Shown here: in pieces, positions 20,601 through 31,694 of the stretch | Numbering within the stretch: the first letter of the stretch is position 1 | Layout: each line of letters starts with the position of its first letter | Assembly: GCF_052857255.1 (NCBI RefSeq) | Contig: NC_135505.1 | Location: 28,643,999 to 28,707,998, forward strand | DNA length: 64,000 nt | Reading direction: 5' to 3' | Source of the DNA: Amblyomma americanum | Taxonomy: Eukaryota; Arthropoda; Arachnida; Ixodida; Ixodidae | Translations under genes and position numbers: made by a program | The notes under the pieces: model-generated | The model's input: only the letters and a program-made list of their open reading frames with translations | What the model was told of the DNA's origin: nothing | The model's database searches: none

Positions 20601-22090
20601 TACTTTAATCCACTAGATGATCAGGCAGGCTTTCGTAAAGAATACTCCACAATAGAACATATTCACGCTATCAATCAGGTGATAGAGATATGCGCTGAAT
20701 ATAACCAATCCTTATTTATGGCCTTCATTGAATCACGAGAAGGAATTTGACTCTGTCCAAACCGCATCAGTCATGCAGGCATCGCGGCATTAGGATGCAG
20801 AAGAGCATGATGCGAAAAACCTGGAAGATATCTGTAAGAACTGCATAGCTACCAACGCCTTTCATAAAATTAGCAATAAAATTTTAATAAGGAACGATGT
20901 CAGACAGGGAGACACGAACTCGCCAATGCTATTCACCACTTGTATAACGAAGGTATTCCGAGGTATAAGAGTTAATGTAGAGCACCTAACTAGTCTGGGA
21001 TTCACTCAAGTTATTTATTGCCTTGCTAAGTCACTCATGAGATGAACTCTAAAGCAATATACACAGCACGGTATTCTCTTGTTCTCTCTTGTCAAGTCTT
21101 GCGTGCTGTAACTACAAAAGCATGATCATTGAGTTAGACAGGCAAAGCAGAAGGGTGGGTCTACACATTAAGAAACAGAAAATGAAAGTGCGGTTCAGCA
21201 GTCTAGCAAAGGAATAGCAATTTGCAATTGGTAGCTGACGCCGCAGTGAATCAGTGGTTTTGGTTCAGCTGCTGACGCGAAAGACGCTGGTGTGATCCCG
21301 GTCGCGACGGTGGATTTTCGATAGAGGCGAAATTCTATAGGTCCGTGTACTGGGCGATGTCGGTGCACGTTAATGATCCCCAGATGGGCAAAACTACCGG
21401 AGCTCTTCAGTACAGCGCCCCATAACGTGAATCGCTTTGGGGCGTTAAAACCCCATAATCCAAACTAAACCATACAATTGGTAGCTACGCTCTGGGTGTG
21501 GTAAGGAAATAAATCTACCTAGTCCAGGTAGTGGCCGCTGATCCGGATAATGAAAGGGTAATAACTAGAAGAGTAAGAATGGAGCCGAGCGCATATGGCA
21601 GGTTCTCTCAAAATCATTAACGGCAGTTCACCAGTATTCGTCAAGGGGAAAGTATGCAACAGTTTTATCTTGCCGGCACTCACCTATCGGGAATAAACGT
21701 GGAGTCTAACGATGAGGGTTCGGCTTAAGGACAGCGCAGCGATCTATGAAAAAAATAAGATAGTTGTAACTTGATGAGAATGGAAGGCAGCGGAGTGGGT
21801 GAGTTAACAAAAGCGGATTAATTATCCCTTAGTCGAAATCAAGAGGAAGAAATGCGCTTGGGCAGGGTATGTAATGCGAAGGCAACATAACCACTGGTTC
21901 TTAAGGATAACGGAGTGAATTCCAAGAGAAGGCAAACGTAGCAGGGGTCGGCAGAAAATTAGGTGGGCGGATGAGATTAAGAAGTTTTACGGGATACGAT
22001 GGCCACAGCTGGAAAAGAACAGGGTTCATTGGAGAGACATAGGACAGGCCTTTGCCCTGCAGTGAGCGCACTCGAACTGATGATGACGGC
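20601..22090 (+). mobile_element. RTE-type LINE fragment, 5' truncated
   Basis: Plus-strand translations follow the RT order of RTE elements: QAGFRKEYSTIEHIHAINQV, then FIESRE..EFDSVQTASV, then IRNDVRQGDTNSPMLFTTCI, then after the SINE VAADPDNERVITRRVRM and further C-terminal blocks. The 3' end carries the characteristic GGCCTTTGCCCTGCAGTG and a TGATGATGA tail near 22080. Stops and frameshifts are frequent, and the FADD block is not clear. A SINE interrupts it at 21237-21474. Confidence 0.8.
21237..21474 (+). mobile_element. tRNA-derived SINE (Ruka-like) in the RTE element
   Basis: Bounded by the 12-bp target duplication CAATTGGTAGCT at 21225-21236 and 21475-21486. The interior contains a degraded tRNA-like head, then the SINE body with GATAGAGGCGAAATTCTA, GGTGCACGTTAATGATCCCC and GGGGCGTTAAAACCCC, shared with the copies at 53762 and 30870. 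RTE coding sequence resumes after it. Confidence 0.85.
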
Positions 22091-22165
22091 AACGAAGATT
22101 GTCGGCGAGACACCTGTCAGATACTTTTAGAGCACGACTTTAGCACCGGTGCTTAAGTCGTCCAC

Positions 22166-22610
22166 TTGTGCCACAACTTCAAAGAGCTGCGCAAGCAGAG
22201 GATATTGACTCGTCAGCGCCCAGTGCCGGTTGAGTTGCTTGCTGAGCTGAAGCCGGCAGATGACACCTTCTCGCTGAGCAAAATACAAGTGCGGGAAGAA
22301 GTAGCGCGTCAGCTGTCCCATCTGCCGAGCCCTAAAGAGCTACCACCGTATTTAGTTCTGGCCGCCGTTCTTGCCCGACCACCATTCCATCCCTTGGGCC
22401 CTTTCCAAGATGCCACTCAAGCGCCGCTACTTCGACGCTCCGCCTGTTTTCTCGTATCGGGCTCGGGTGGTACAGCCGGCGTTTCGCTTCGCGCCGGCAG
22501 TATTTCGCTACGGTCGTCCGTGGCGTTCTCGCGATAACAGGCCCATTTACTTTGCCTGCGGCTTCGCCGGCCATGTGGCCCGCCACTTCCGCAGTCGTCC
22601 TTCTTCGCCT
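22166..22610 (+). pseudogene. gag: gag C-terminus of gypsy element 3
   Basis: Gives FKELRKQRILTRQRPVPVEL and VREEVARQLSHLPSPKELPP, a basic, proline-rich gag C-terminal region. After a frame change comes the nucleocapsid region YFACGFAGHVARHFRSR. In that knuckle the first Cys is Tyr and the last Cys is Phe, so zinc binding would be lost. The capsid domain is missing at the 5' truncation. Confidence 0.72.
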
Positions 22611-22859
22611 GCTGATGTCCTGCCGCCATCTGCGTATGGGTCTTACACACAGCTAGCCCGCATGCAAGCGGACCCACTGCCTTCTGCCTTCTCCACCGAC
22701 CGCCAGGCTGCTACCTTTCGCCACTCCTCCGCGGCGCCGTTCCAACTTCCCTATGCGCCGTCGCACCAGCCCTTCGGCTGCGGAAAACTAATGAGCGCAG
22801 TTCCCGAGGAAAGAGCTGCGTCCACTGGGAACTCTACAAGGCCTCTAATCTCACCACCA

Positions 22860-23160
22860 AACGTTATTGCTGTTTTGTCGAAGGTGTTGCAACCTGTGCT
22901 CTCGTGGACACCGGGGTTGCTGCCTCAAATATGAACCCGAAATTTTGTCAACATCTGAAGACAGTTATGACGTCATTTTCGGGAGTTTCTCTTCGCACTG
23001 CTACTGCCGAACTGGTCGAGCCGTTCGCAACATGCACAGCGCGAGTCGTTATTCAAGACGTCTTGTACGTCATTCAATTCCTGATCCTCTCATCTTGCTC
23101 CCATGACTCCCATGACGTAGTTCTAGGACGGGACTTTCTGAGCACTCCGCTGTCATCGAT
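22860..23160 (+). pseudogene. protease of gypsy element 3
   Basis: Contains LVDTGVAASNMNPKFC (about 22905-22950, active site DTG followed by V instead of A), then VVIQDVLYVIQF, and DVVLGRDFL (about 23115-23145), the downstream LG motif of retroviral-type aspartic proteases. A small duplication or insertion (HDSHD) precedes the LG motif. It would mature the polyprotein in a functional element. Confidence 0.75.
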
Positions 23161-23420
23161 TGTGCCCGCCCCGAAGTTACCTTCTCTGCCCTGCCCAACG
23201 CCTCCCCGGCCGCACCGTCTCCTGAGTATCCTTCCAAAGAACACTGTCTCACGATGTCGGGCTCCCTGCAAACTCCTCCGTCCTTGTATCTCTCTCGTGC
23301 GCCTCACCACGCGACCAACCCGCCGTACCTGTACTCTTTACTCCCTCCAAGTTATTTCTTCGCCGCAAGAATATACCGCTTCCCTTCGCTGTCCTCACGG
23401 TTACCTCCGGAACGACAGCC

Positions 23421-24540
23421 ATGCTCATCAGCAACCTTCTGTCGTCTCTAGTGGCCCTGATTCATGGTGAATGCCTTGGGTGCGTCGAACCTGCTGAATT
23501 CCTGCAACTCGTCGACGAACGAGAAAGTGTTCTTGCTCCATCGCTGGGCTCTCTTACTCCTGTTCCCCTGTCACCACAACCGCCGTCTGACATCCTGTAT
23601 AGCGCCATCGATCAACATCTCACTTCTCCCTACCATGACCAGCTCTTCCACCTGTTGCACCAATTTCGTTCATCGTTCGACTCGTGCCAGTCTCCCCTCG
23701 GGTGTTCTTCAGATGTGCACCATACCATCGATAATAGCTCCCGTCCACCTCTGCGACAGCGCCCATATCGCGTGTCAGCGACAGAACGTCGAGTCCTCAC
23801 CGAACAAACAGACGACATGCTCGAGCGCGGGATTATACACCCGTCCCACAGCCCTTGGTCATCCCCGGTCGTGCTGGTTCAAAACAAAGATGTCTCCATA
23901 AAACTGTGTGTGGCTTATCGCCGCCTGAACACAATAAAAAGGAAAGACGTTTATCCTCTGCCACGCATTGATGACGCCCTCAATTGCCTGCAAGGTAGGA
24001 ATTCTTGTCGTTCCTTGCTCTGCGTTCTGGATACTGGCAAATCCCCATGGCCGAATGCGACTGTAAAAAAACTGCTTTCGTCAAGCCCGACGGATTATAC
24101 GAAATTTTTGTCATGCCAATTGGTCTTTGAATGCCCGCACAACAATCGGACGTATGATGGATAACGTCTTGCGTGGCTTGCGGTGAAAGACGTGTCTTTG
24201 CTACCTCGACGACATCATCGTTTTCTAGGCCGACTTCTCCACACATCTCACTCACCTGTGCCAAGTGCTGACCTGCCTCACCGCCGCCGGCCTGCAATTA
24301 AATTTGAAGAAATGCCACATCGCAGATCGCCAACTGACCTTACTCGGCCATGTCTTGTCCAAAGCGGGCATCCTTCCGGATCCGGCGGAGCTTCGCGCGG
24401 TTGCCGACTTTCCAAAGCCGTCTACACTCCGCTGCTTCATTGGCCTGTGTTCCTACTTTCGGCGCTTCATACGAAATTTCGCTACCATCATTTCGCCTTT
24501 GACGCGGCTTCAAGCCCCGAGCTCTTCGTCGTCATGATCC
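23421..24540 (+). pseudogene. pol: reverse transcriptase of gypsy element 3
   Basis: The frame 23421-24164 gives the RT entry region: DVHHTIDNSSRPPLRQRPYR, RGIIHPSHSPWSSPVVLVQN, KLCVAYRRLNTIKRKDVYPL. Frameshifts then split the palm. YLDDIIVF, the catalytic YLDD, is readable near 24203-24225 and is followed by a TAG. The thumb ([38 protein letters not shown]) is open at 24265-24537. Confidence 0.82.
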
Positions 24541-24609
24541 TCTGTGTGAGCTGAAGGTTTTGTTACCTTACGTCGACTCCTTACTTCACCCCCATCCTTC
24601 GCCATTACG

Positions 24610-25010
24610 ACCCTAACGCCCCCACAGACACAAACGGATGCCAGCGGCGTGGTCATTGGTGTTGTGCTCGCCCAGCGAATACCTGGATTTCAAGAATACG
24701 TTGTCGCCTATGCTAGCCGCTCGCTGTCCAACGCCGAGATCATATATTCCGTCACAGAAAAAGAATAATTGGCCATTCTGTGGGCGATAACCAAATTTCG
24801 ACGATACCTCTACGGTCACCCTTTCGACGTAGTCACCGATCATCACGCTTCGTGCTGGATGTCATCCTTGAATGATCCACCGGGTCGCCTTGGCCGCGGG
24901 GCTTTGCGCCTTCAGGAGTACGACATTCGAGTCGTCTACCGTTCTGGCCGCAAGCACTCTGACGCTGACGCCCTCTCCCTGTCTCCGCTGCCTTGGCACA
25001 GGCAGGGGCT
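24610..25010 (+). pseudogene. RNase H of gypsy element 3
   Basis: Reads [16 protein letters not shown] in one frame, then [10 protein letters not shown] followed by TAA, then [20 protein letters not shown] and [11 protein letters not shown], ending [15 protein letters not shown]. The catalytic acidic positions (TDAS, TEKE, TDHH) are visible. One nonsense codon and shifts. Confidence 0.75.
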
Positions 25011-25259
25011 TAATTGTTTACATTCTTTTTAGGCTGCCCCACCACACTTTTTTGTCTCTGCTGCCTTCCGACACAGCGACCATCTCCAGCATTGACTCCG
25101 TGCTGTCCTGGTCGCGCCCCACCAAATATGCTTGTGGAACAGCGTAAGGACCCCTGGATTACATCTCTCGTGCACCATCTCTCTGGGCGCCCTACGGCGG
25201 CCGCCTCTCGCTCCCTTCGCTGACAAGCCCGTCACTTCACTATGCATGACGGTCTCGTC

Positions 25260-26407
25260 TATCGTCGTAATTACATGCTCGACGGTCAAAAATGGCTCCT
25301 CGTCATTTCGCGCCAACTACGAGCTGAAGTCTGTGCCTCTTTCCATGCCGACCACCAGACTGGTCATGCTGGTGTTTTGAAAACCTTCACTCGAGTTCGT
25401 CACCGGCACTAATGGCGTAGAATGTACAGCTTTTTACGCAAGTACATTCACTCATGCCTTGATTGCCAACGCCGCATGCCCCGCCACAGCGTCTTTCTGG
25501 ACCGTCGCAGCCATTACCTTGCCCTGCCCGTCCCTTCGATCGCATCGGCATCGACCTTTACGGGCCCCTGCCCTCTTCTTTTCAGAGAACCGTTGGGTTA
25601 TAGTCGCCATAGACCATCTCACGCGCTATGCTGAAACAGCGGCTGTTCCCGAGGCTGCAGCGCGAGACGTGGCTTTCTTCATCCTCCTCCAGCTCTTTCT
25701 CCGCCACGGCGCCCCTCGTGAGCTTCTGAGTGACCGCGGCCGTGTGTTTTTATCAGAGGTTGTTCAGGCGCTCCTCTCAGAATGCCGCATCGTTCACAGA
25801 ACCTGCTCAGCGTACCATCTTCAGACCAACAGCCTCACCGAACGGTTTAACCGCACACACGGTGACATGCTAACCATGTATATCAGTCCTGACCATTCCA
25901 ACTGGGGCCTCGTCCTTCCGTTCATCACTTACACATATAATACCGCCGTCCAGTCCACCACCGACTCTTCTCCGTTTTTTTCTTTACGGCCGCGAACCTA
26001 CAAGTATGATTGACATCATTCTTCCCTGCCTTCCTGATGCATCCGACTGCGCCACTGCTTCTGAAATTGCCATGTATGCCGAGGAATGCCGCCAACTCAC
26101 CAGTTCCCTCACGTCCGATGAACAAAATCGACAAAAAGAGCACCGAGATTCTGGTGGTCAAACCCATGCACCCATTCCCACCGGCTCACTTGTTTGGCTC
26201 TGGATCCCTGCTGGCTCTCCTGGCCTGTCGTCCAAATTCCAAGCCAAATATCGCAGACCTTACCGTGTTCTGTCTCAACCTTCCGCTGTGAACTATGTCG
26301 TCGAACCTCTGGCACCCTCCTCTGACCTTCGCCGTCGTGGCCTTGAAAGAGTGCACATCAGTTGTCTGCAGCCTTACCGTGACCCCTTGATCTGCACTAC
26401 GCCTTGA
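25260..26407 (+). pseudogene. integrase of gypsy element 3, core retained
   Basis: The zinc-binding region is readable in split frames (HADHQTGHAG, then CLDCQRRMPRHS). The frame 25459-26013 then holds the catalytic core: IVAIDHLTRYAETAAVPEAA (first Asp), RELLSDRGRVFLSEV (second Asp), and HLQTNSLTERFNRTHGDMLT (catalytic Glu). A frameshift near 25990 leads into the C-terminal frame 26006-26407 (GSLVWLWIPAGSPGLSSKFQ, YRRPYRVLSQPSAVNYVVEP, VHISCLQPYRD), the GPY-type end, and a stop at 26407. This is the only integrase core in the window. Confidence 0.85.
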
Positions 26408-26453
26408 GTCGCCAGGATGGCTCCTTTCATCCCCGGGGGTAACGACGAAGATG

Positions 26454-26571
26454 TGTCAACGCAGTAGCGGCAGTGCTATCGCTGAGCGCGCGCTGCTGGC
26501 TCGCTCTAGAACAGCCGCCGACGCCTATAAAAACCCCGTTCAGTGCCTGGTTCTCTCAGGGCTATAAAACC
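26454..26571 (+). repeat. partial 3' LTR of gypsy element 3
   Basis: Begins TGTCAACGCAGTAGCGGCAG about 45 bases after the integrase stop. It contains GCCTATAAAAACCCC near 26523, a TATA-box-like promoter element. The sequence then changes to LINE 3' UTR near 26585, so the LTR is cut short in U3 or R. Confidence 0.6.
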
Positions 26572-26589
26572 CCTTTTCATGTAAAAAAG

Positions 26590-28430
26590 CATGTAAGTAA
26601 TACTCGCAATTCACAAATCACACAGAGCTAATTGCCTGCAAAAATGGAAGAACAAAGCAAAATAATTTTTAGAAAGGTATGTTATTTATAAAACAGTTAT
26701 ATGACATTCAGAAATGTTTCGCGGTAGTAACAATTGAACTTTGTGCACACATAATAATGTGCAGAGAAAATACACATAATAACACCAAGAGGGAAAAAAG
26801 AAACTCCGTAAAGTATTTACAACCAACCAAGTCAGATTAACATTCTATTATGTCGAAAGCCTTGAAAAAGGAACCGTGGTCAAGTATGAAGGCGACATCT
26901 GCAGGCAAACTGTTCCACTGAAAGATGGCAAGTAGCAGAGGGGAACATTTAAACAAATTTTTGCGCTCAAATATGGGGCTAATTTTGTACGGATGGTAAA
27001 GGGCAAAGGAACGTTTCTGTAAAGATAGGCGGGCATTTCGCCTTCTAGTTTGAATGGGCAATTAGCTAAGCCGTTTTTTAAGGCTACTCACGCTGGTTAG
27101 GCGGGAATAACCGTAGCGAAGCGGCCTTGTTTACAGTGTGCTGAATGTGAATATTCCGAGTAAGGCCGGAAGATAAATGTACTCCTAGATATTTCATGAT
27201 ACATGTTCAATGCCACCGTCTCTAATGAATAGGTATGACGTACAACATGTGGCTTTTTAGTAAATATAATGCTTTTATTTTGTCACTTTTTATTTGCATT
27301 TTCTACGTTGTGCGCCAAGCAGAAATCACCTTTAAGTCATGCTGGATGATACTGTGATCCCGACAGCTTTTAAAGGGACGATAAATGACGCAATCATCTG
27401 CGAACAAACGAATACTTGAGGTGATTATGCTATAATGCGTCATTTATTTACATCAGGAAAAGAATCTATCCCGTTACGGAGGCGTGGGGTACTCCCGATT
27501 TCACTGAGAAAGGAGCGGATACATATTTGTTAATGAGAACCGACTGAAAACGATTAGTTAAAAATGGTTTGATCCAGTTGGCTCCAGGGAGAAAATTTAA
27601 TAATTTGAGTTTACACATTAATCGATAGTGAGCAACGTGGTCGCAGGCTTTAGCGGAATCAAAAATTGCCGGTGCATTAGCTGAGGTTAAACCTCGAGTG
27701 ACGCCATCGCTACCGTTGGTAGAGTGGAACTTGCTGATTTGAATTTCAAAGTCAATCTTTCCCGCTACGTTTCGCTGGGCGTACCTTCATCTTCGTCCCA
27801 CTTAACAAGGCGCATGCGCACAGCTGGGGCAGCTCGGTTTCGCCGGCGCGCCGCGCCGCCGGCAGCTGCTCCACACCACGTGGGTAGTCACGTGACCAAC
27901 CAGGTGACGAACCACGGTGTCGTGCCGCTAGCAGCTGCTCCGAACCACGTGACCAACCACGTGACAGCGTGGCAGCGCAGCCACGGGGTGGCGGCGCAGC
28001 TACAGGTTGGCGGCGCCACCATGCCGAAGGCTCGAAATGCTTCCGTAATGTAGCTATCGCTACAATAAATATGACATTTATCTGTTGAGACGAATGAGCA
28101 GATTCGAGAAAATCAGTAATCAACTCAAACACCTGTGGTTGGCACGAACGCCTACATTGAAAACCGTGCTGATTGTAAGGATGAGATTAGAATTTATCAG
28201 GTAAAACATGCTTTGAGATGGTATTTGTTCGAGTAGTTTAGAAGAAACTCAAGTGAGCGAGATGAGCCTGTGATCGTTAAGTGAATCTTTACCGCCAGAT
28301 TTAAAGACAGCAATAACATGAGCCAGTGCCCAATCATGCGGCATTTTCCAGTTCGAAGAGACTGCTGGAATAGTTTGCACAGCAGAGATCCCGATATGTC
28401 CCTGGTGAATAGTGTACTGGGCGATGCCGG
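26590..28430 (-). mobile_element. CR1/L2-like LINE RT and C-terminus (minus), with an insertion
   Basis: From high to low coordinate the minus strand reads: MPHDWALAHVIAVFKSGGKD and LNDHRLISLT (RT fingers, 28410-28250), FELITDFLESAHSSQQINVI (28132-28070), then after an insertion DSAKACDHVAHYRLMCKLKL (27660-27600), FLTNRFQSVLINKY, then decayed FADD-region and thumb sequence, ending KISPIFERKNLFKCSPLLLA and FQWNSLPADVAF at 26840, the usual terminus of this LINE type. Stops and shifts are frequent. The AT-rich tail below 26837 is the 3' UTR. Confidence 0.82.
27666..28063. mobile_element. 0.4-kb unidentified insertion in the LINE RT
   Basis: It separates INVIFI from DSAKA, which are adjacent in this RT family, so the boundaries are fixed to a few bases by the flanking coding sequence. 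The insert is GC-rich at 27820-28050, repeats CACGTGACCAACCA-type motifs, and has ATCGCTAC near both ends (27708 and 28056). There is no convincing protein; it looks like a MITE or other non-autonomous element. Confidence 0.6.
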
Positions 28431-28636
28431 CGGTCGTAAATGGGTTTCCTGTAGGTCTGGGTGGCGGCCAGCCGATCGCGAGCGATTTGGGGGGTGGGGG
28501 GGGGGGTATAGTTGCCTGGGAGATGGAGTCATGTAAATACACCGTGGTTGAACAGTAGAAGTTAGAAGTGAGAGAGTAGAATAGAGGGGGTAGTTGAGAG
28601 AGTACAAACTCGCGCACAAGTCAATTCATATCTGAT
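28431..28636. other. unassigned spacer with G-run
   Basis: Contains a G-rich run (GGGGGGTGGGGGGGGGGG, about 28489-28506) and a purine-rich stretch. No coding signal. Confidence 0.4.
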
Positions 28637-29155
28637 ATGGAGTCCGTTCTGTTTCCTCTCATGTCTTTTAATAATCAATTACTAATAGTTCGTGATTTCA
28701 ATATTGACATATCAAAGGATGACTGTCCTGATTATATATTCTCACTGGAGTCGTTCAACCTCAAGAACGTTATCGATGCTTCCCCTAGAATCTCACGTCA
28801 GTCTGCAACAAGTATTTATGACATTTTATGTAACCGTGATATGGATGTCTGTGGTGCTGTATGCGACAAAAACATTGCTGCTCACTGGTCAACTTTCCTG
28901 TTTCCGCCACGTTCGGGTCTTACTTGTAATTGTCCTAACCATACCAATGTATTTTCACGAGTGCACTACGCACACGTCAGACGTTTACTCGAATCTTTTC
29001 ATTTTGTAGCTATGTGTCACAGTGACGCTCACATAGATTTTGCTAACTTCGTATCTGCTATTTCTGATACAATTACCAAGTCAGAGGCAGGTGATGCACA
29101 AAATATTCACTACCTTCGTATTGCGCTCCCAATGAGAACCTATGCGCCGCGATAA
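28637..29155 (+). pseudogene. LINE endonuclease fragment
   Basis: The 172-codon plus-strand frame includes LLIVRDFNIDISKDDCPDYI, IDASPRISRQSATSIYDILC and NIAAHWSTFLF, matching the C-terminal half of the apurinic-type endonuclease of CR1/L2-like LINEs. The family GDFN is changed to RDFN and the SDH motif to AAH, so catalysis would be lost. No RT follows in this orientation. Confidence 0.75.
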
Positions 29156-29169
29156 CCTATTTCTTTCTC

Positions 29170-29990
29170 TTGATTGTGCTGGAATACGCCTTGTTCATTA
29201 ATTCCTGCATCAGCTTGTTTCACGCTTTTTTTTTCAAATCAGGAAACCACCCTTTTTTAGCAGCTTTGCTTATTAGGCGCCTTAGTGGCCATTTTCTTTT
29301 CATATTTGCATTGACTAGACACACTCGTGAGGGGCCTTTAAGATTCCCTAAGGAAGTTGCCGATACATTCAATTTTCTCACTGTGCGCTTTTCTTTAGAC
29401 CGCCTGTATAGCCTCACCACAAAGCCGATGACCCGGGCACTTACAAAGTATTTGTTTCCTGCACCGTTGTATCCGCAATCTTTTCTAGAGTTCCTTGACA
29501 CCTGTGTTTTAAAACGTGTTAGCAGAATTTGCATGTCGCCTGCTGCAAAGATTTTCTTTATTAAAATGCCCACGTCAACGCTGCCTGTGATGGCCTGGCT
29601 TCGTACTAAGGAGATGCTTGTGCCATGGACGTTGAAGTGCTGCCTGTGCAATACACCAGAGACAATTAACCATTGTTTATTCAGTGCAATGATGCTATGT
29701 TCTTCTGGGACATATTGCAACAAATAATTAAAAAGGACATTGACATCGCGCCCTACAGGATCCGTGTTTTGCCTGTGAACAAAAACTGCGTTGTGTGGTA
29801 TGATATATTTATGCTGATGAGACTATGCAGCCTCTGGAGGAGCCGCATGATGGACCGCCAAGCCGAATCATCACTGTCGTCGAAATCTTTGTCTCGTGAG
29901 CACAGCGCTTTGGTGCGGGCTGCCCTGCAAAATCCGCCTAGCCGGCTGCCCTCTCTAGATGCATGTGTGTGCCTCCTAGACTTTTGATGC
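29170..29990 (+). pseudogene. LINE C-terminal region with zinc-binding module
   Basis: Plus-strand frames give GPLRFPKEVADTFNFLTVRF, LTKYLFPAPLYPQSFLEFLD, ARICMSPAAK-like and LPVMAWLRTKEMLVPWTLKC, then a CCLCNTPETINHC zinc module. After a shift come FIQCNDAMFFWDILQQIIKK and MRLCSLWRSRMMDRQAES. This is the RT-distal zinc-binding end of a LINE. A related piece lies at 12057. The RT between the endonuclease and this part is missing, so either a deletion joined them or they are two separate fragments. Confidence 0.65.
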
Positions 29991-30865
29991 TTGGAATAAT
30001 AGGGACGTGCAGCAGTATAGTAGTCTGGTGTTTTTTGGCGTAAGCATGCTTAGAGTTTTTCTTTTCGGCACTATTTGCATGCACTAAAGAAATAAACGTA
30101 CAGTCGTTCGTGGAGTTGAAGTGTCCCGATCTTGAATACCGGAGGCCGGGGTTTGATTTCCGCCTGCGCCACAATTTTCTGCTGCTTTTTTATTATTTGA
30201 GGTCACTTCAAAGTCATATCTGCGCCGTAAGATGATCACGGTTTGTAGGCGAAAAATGGAGACTTCGCTCTAAAATGATCGAAATCAGAGTGCTAGTATT
30301 TAAACCTGAAACCTTTAAGAGGAAGTGGCGTAACAAAAACGATGCGCAGTATATATTGGGTGAGAAATCAGCCATTATTTTTTTATTTACGTTAAGCCTC
30401 TTTATTGTATACGTGATTCAAACCAAGACTTTAACAACCATTTTATATAGTTACTAATTTTCTACTGTCAGAGCAGCATCCCTAAATGTATAAAATTATT
30501 GTCCTTTTTAGGAGGGCGCCCTTCTGAACAGCTTACTATTAAACCGTGGTCATCGTAGTTCTTCGGAAAGAAACCTCTGAATTACATTATTCTGGCATTC
30601 TATATGATTGAAAATCAAGCAAGATCTCCGCGCTCAAAGAAGGCATTCGCAAGCTTTGAAATTGAGGTAAGGTAAGTTAGATTTTTGTGTTAATATGAGA
30701 CCCGAAGCTGGGTGCCGTTGTTTTCACCATTTTCGAACGCTTTTCCATATGTAAAATAATCCACAGGATATGCCTGACTTAGTTCAATGTGGAGAATCAG
30801 CCCAGCCACGCGCACCCTTTGAAATGACGCGTTTATGCGCGAAAGCTTTGCAAAAGAAAACGTAT
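29991..30865. other. unassigned DNA with a tRNA-like snippet
   Basis: No gene recognised. Around 30109-30172 GGCCGGGGTTTGATTTCCGC resembles a degenerate Pol III B box followed by GCGCCA, possibly a second SINE family. It cannot be folded into a full tRNA by eye. Confidence 0.3.
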
Positions 30866-30869
30866 AAGG

Positions 30870-31145
30870 GTACGCTCGAGTACCCGGGTTCGTACGCGAC
30901 CGTGGTGGCCGCGTTTCGATGAAGGCGAAACGTAAAATTCGCCTTTGTTCTGTGCGATGTTAGTTCACGTTAAATATACAGTGTTAGCCAAAATTATTCT
31001 GAAGACCTATATTAATTCCCCACTTCCTTCCTTTCTTCTTTGTCTCTCTTCTTTATCCCTTCCCTTAAGGTGCGGTTTGGGTGTCCGCCGTGATATGTGA
31101 GACCGATACTGCGTCATTTACTGTGCTCAAAAACCAAAAATAATA
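30870..31145 (+). mobile_element. degenerate tRNA-derived SINE
   Basis: Contains a B-box region (GAGTACCCGGGTTCGTACGC), then CGTTTCGATGAAGGCGAAAC, GTTCACGTTAAA, and a 3' part with CTTCCTTTCTTCTTTG, TTAAGGTGCGG and TGAGACCGATACTGCGTCAT. It ends in an A/T-rich tail AATAATAAAA. It matches the body of the copy at 54847-55161 (there on the minus strand). Confidence 0.7.
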
Positions 31146-31635
31146 AAAACTAAACTTTTCTACTGGTTTAGCGAACATGCTTCAAAAATAATTCAGAATG
31201 AGGATTCGTAGCGCATTAGACCGCATCAAAACGCCACCCGCGTGCGATCTACGAAGTCAAATATCAATATTTTGATACCGCATAATGCATCTGTCGGTCA
31301 TTGTAAGCGTATCTGTCATCCATAAAGCCGCTCAGCTCCGCAGCCTTTATATCCACCGGATGCTTCGGCGCTTGCCGTCACTACTTCTTATTCATGCATG
31401 GCACCATTTTCTATGATAATGAGTTTCATAACGCAAATATTTCTACGCAGTGACCAATAAGATGGCCATAAGTTAGTTTTTAAATTTCCTTTTTTTTCTC
31501 CAGCGTTAGGCCACTTTGGAGCAAACAAATAAGCTAGACCAGCAAATATCCCTAATTGCGAGCCATCAAACGTTTGTAAAAGTTCATCCCTTATGGTTGG
31601 GGAGTCTTTTCACATAACTGTAGCTCTTCGAAGAC
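31146..31635. other. unassigned DNA
   Basis: AT-rich with no recognised coding sequence, RNA gene or repeat. Confidence 0.3.
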
Positions 31636-31694
31636 TACTCGGTTACTCCGGCTCAGTACACGAGCGCCCTAACCACTGAGCCACCTCGGCGGGT
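31636..31694 (-). mobile_element. SINE head fragment
   Basis: Minus-strand copy of the tRNA-like head: the A box appears as CCACTGAGCCACC in plus orientation at about 31674-31686, preceded by GAGCGCCCTAA. The B box is degraded and the body is absent. Confidence 0.65.

Larger units (their letters stand above)
22095..26571 (+). mobile_element. Ty3/gypsy LTR retrotransposon 3, 5' truncated
   Basis: A plus-strand internal region with gag C-terminus, zinc knuckle, protease, RT, RNase H and integrase in the usual order, followed by the start of a 3' LTR. No 5' LTR or gag N-terminus is present; the element abuts the RTE end near 22090. It keeps a recognisable integrase catalytic core, unlike the other two gypsy elements here. 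Several frameshifts inactivate pol. Confidence 0.88.

Noticed and set aside
28489..28506. Functional G-quadruplex
   Set aside because: The G-run is real, but nothing nearby indicates a promoter or other function, so only the run is recorded.
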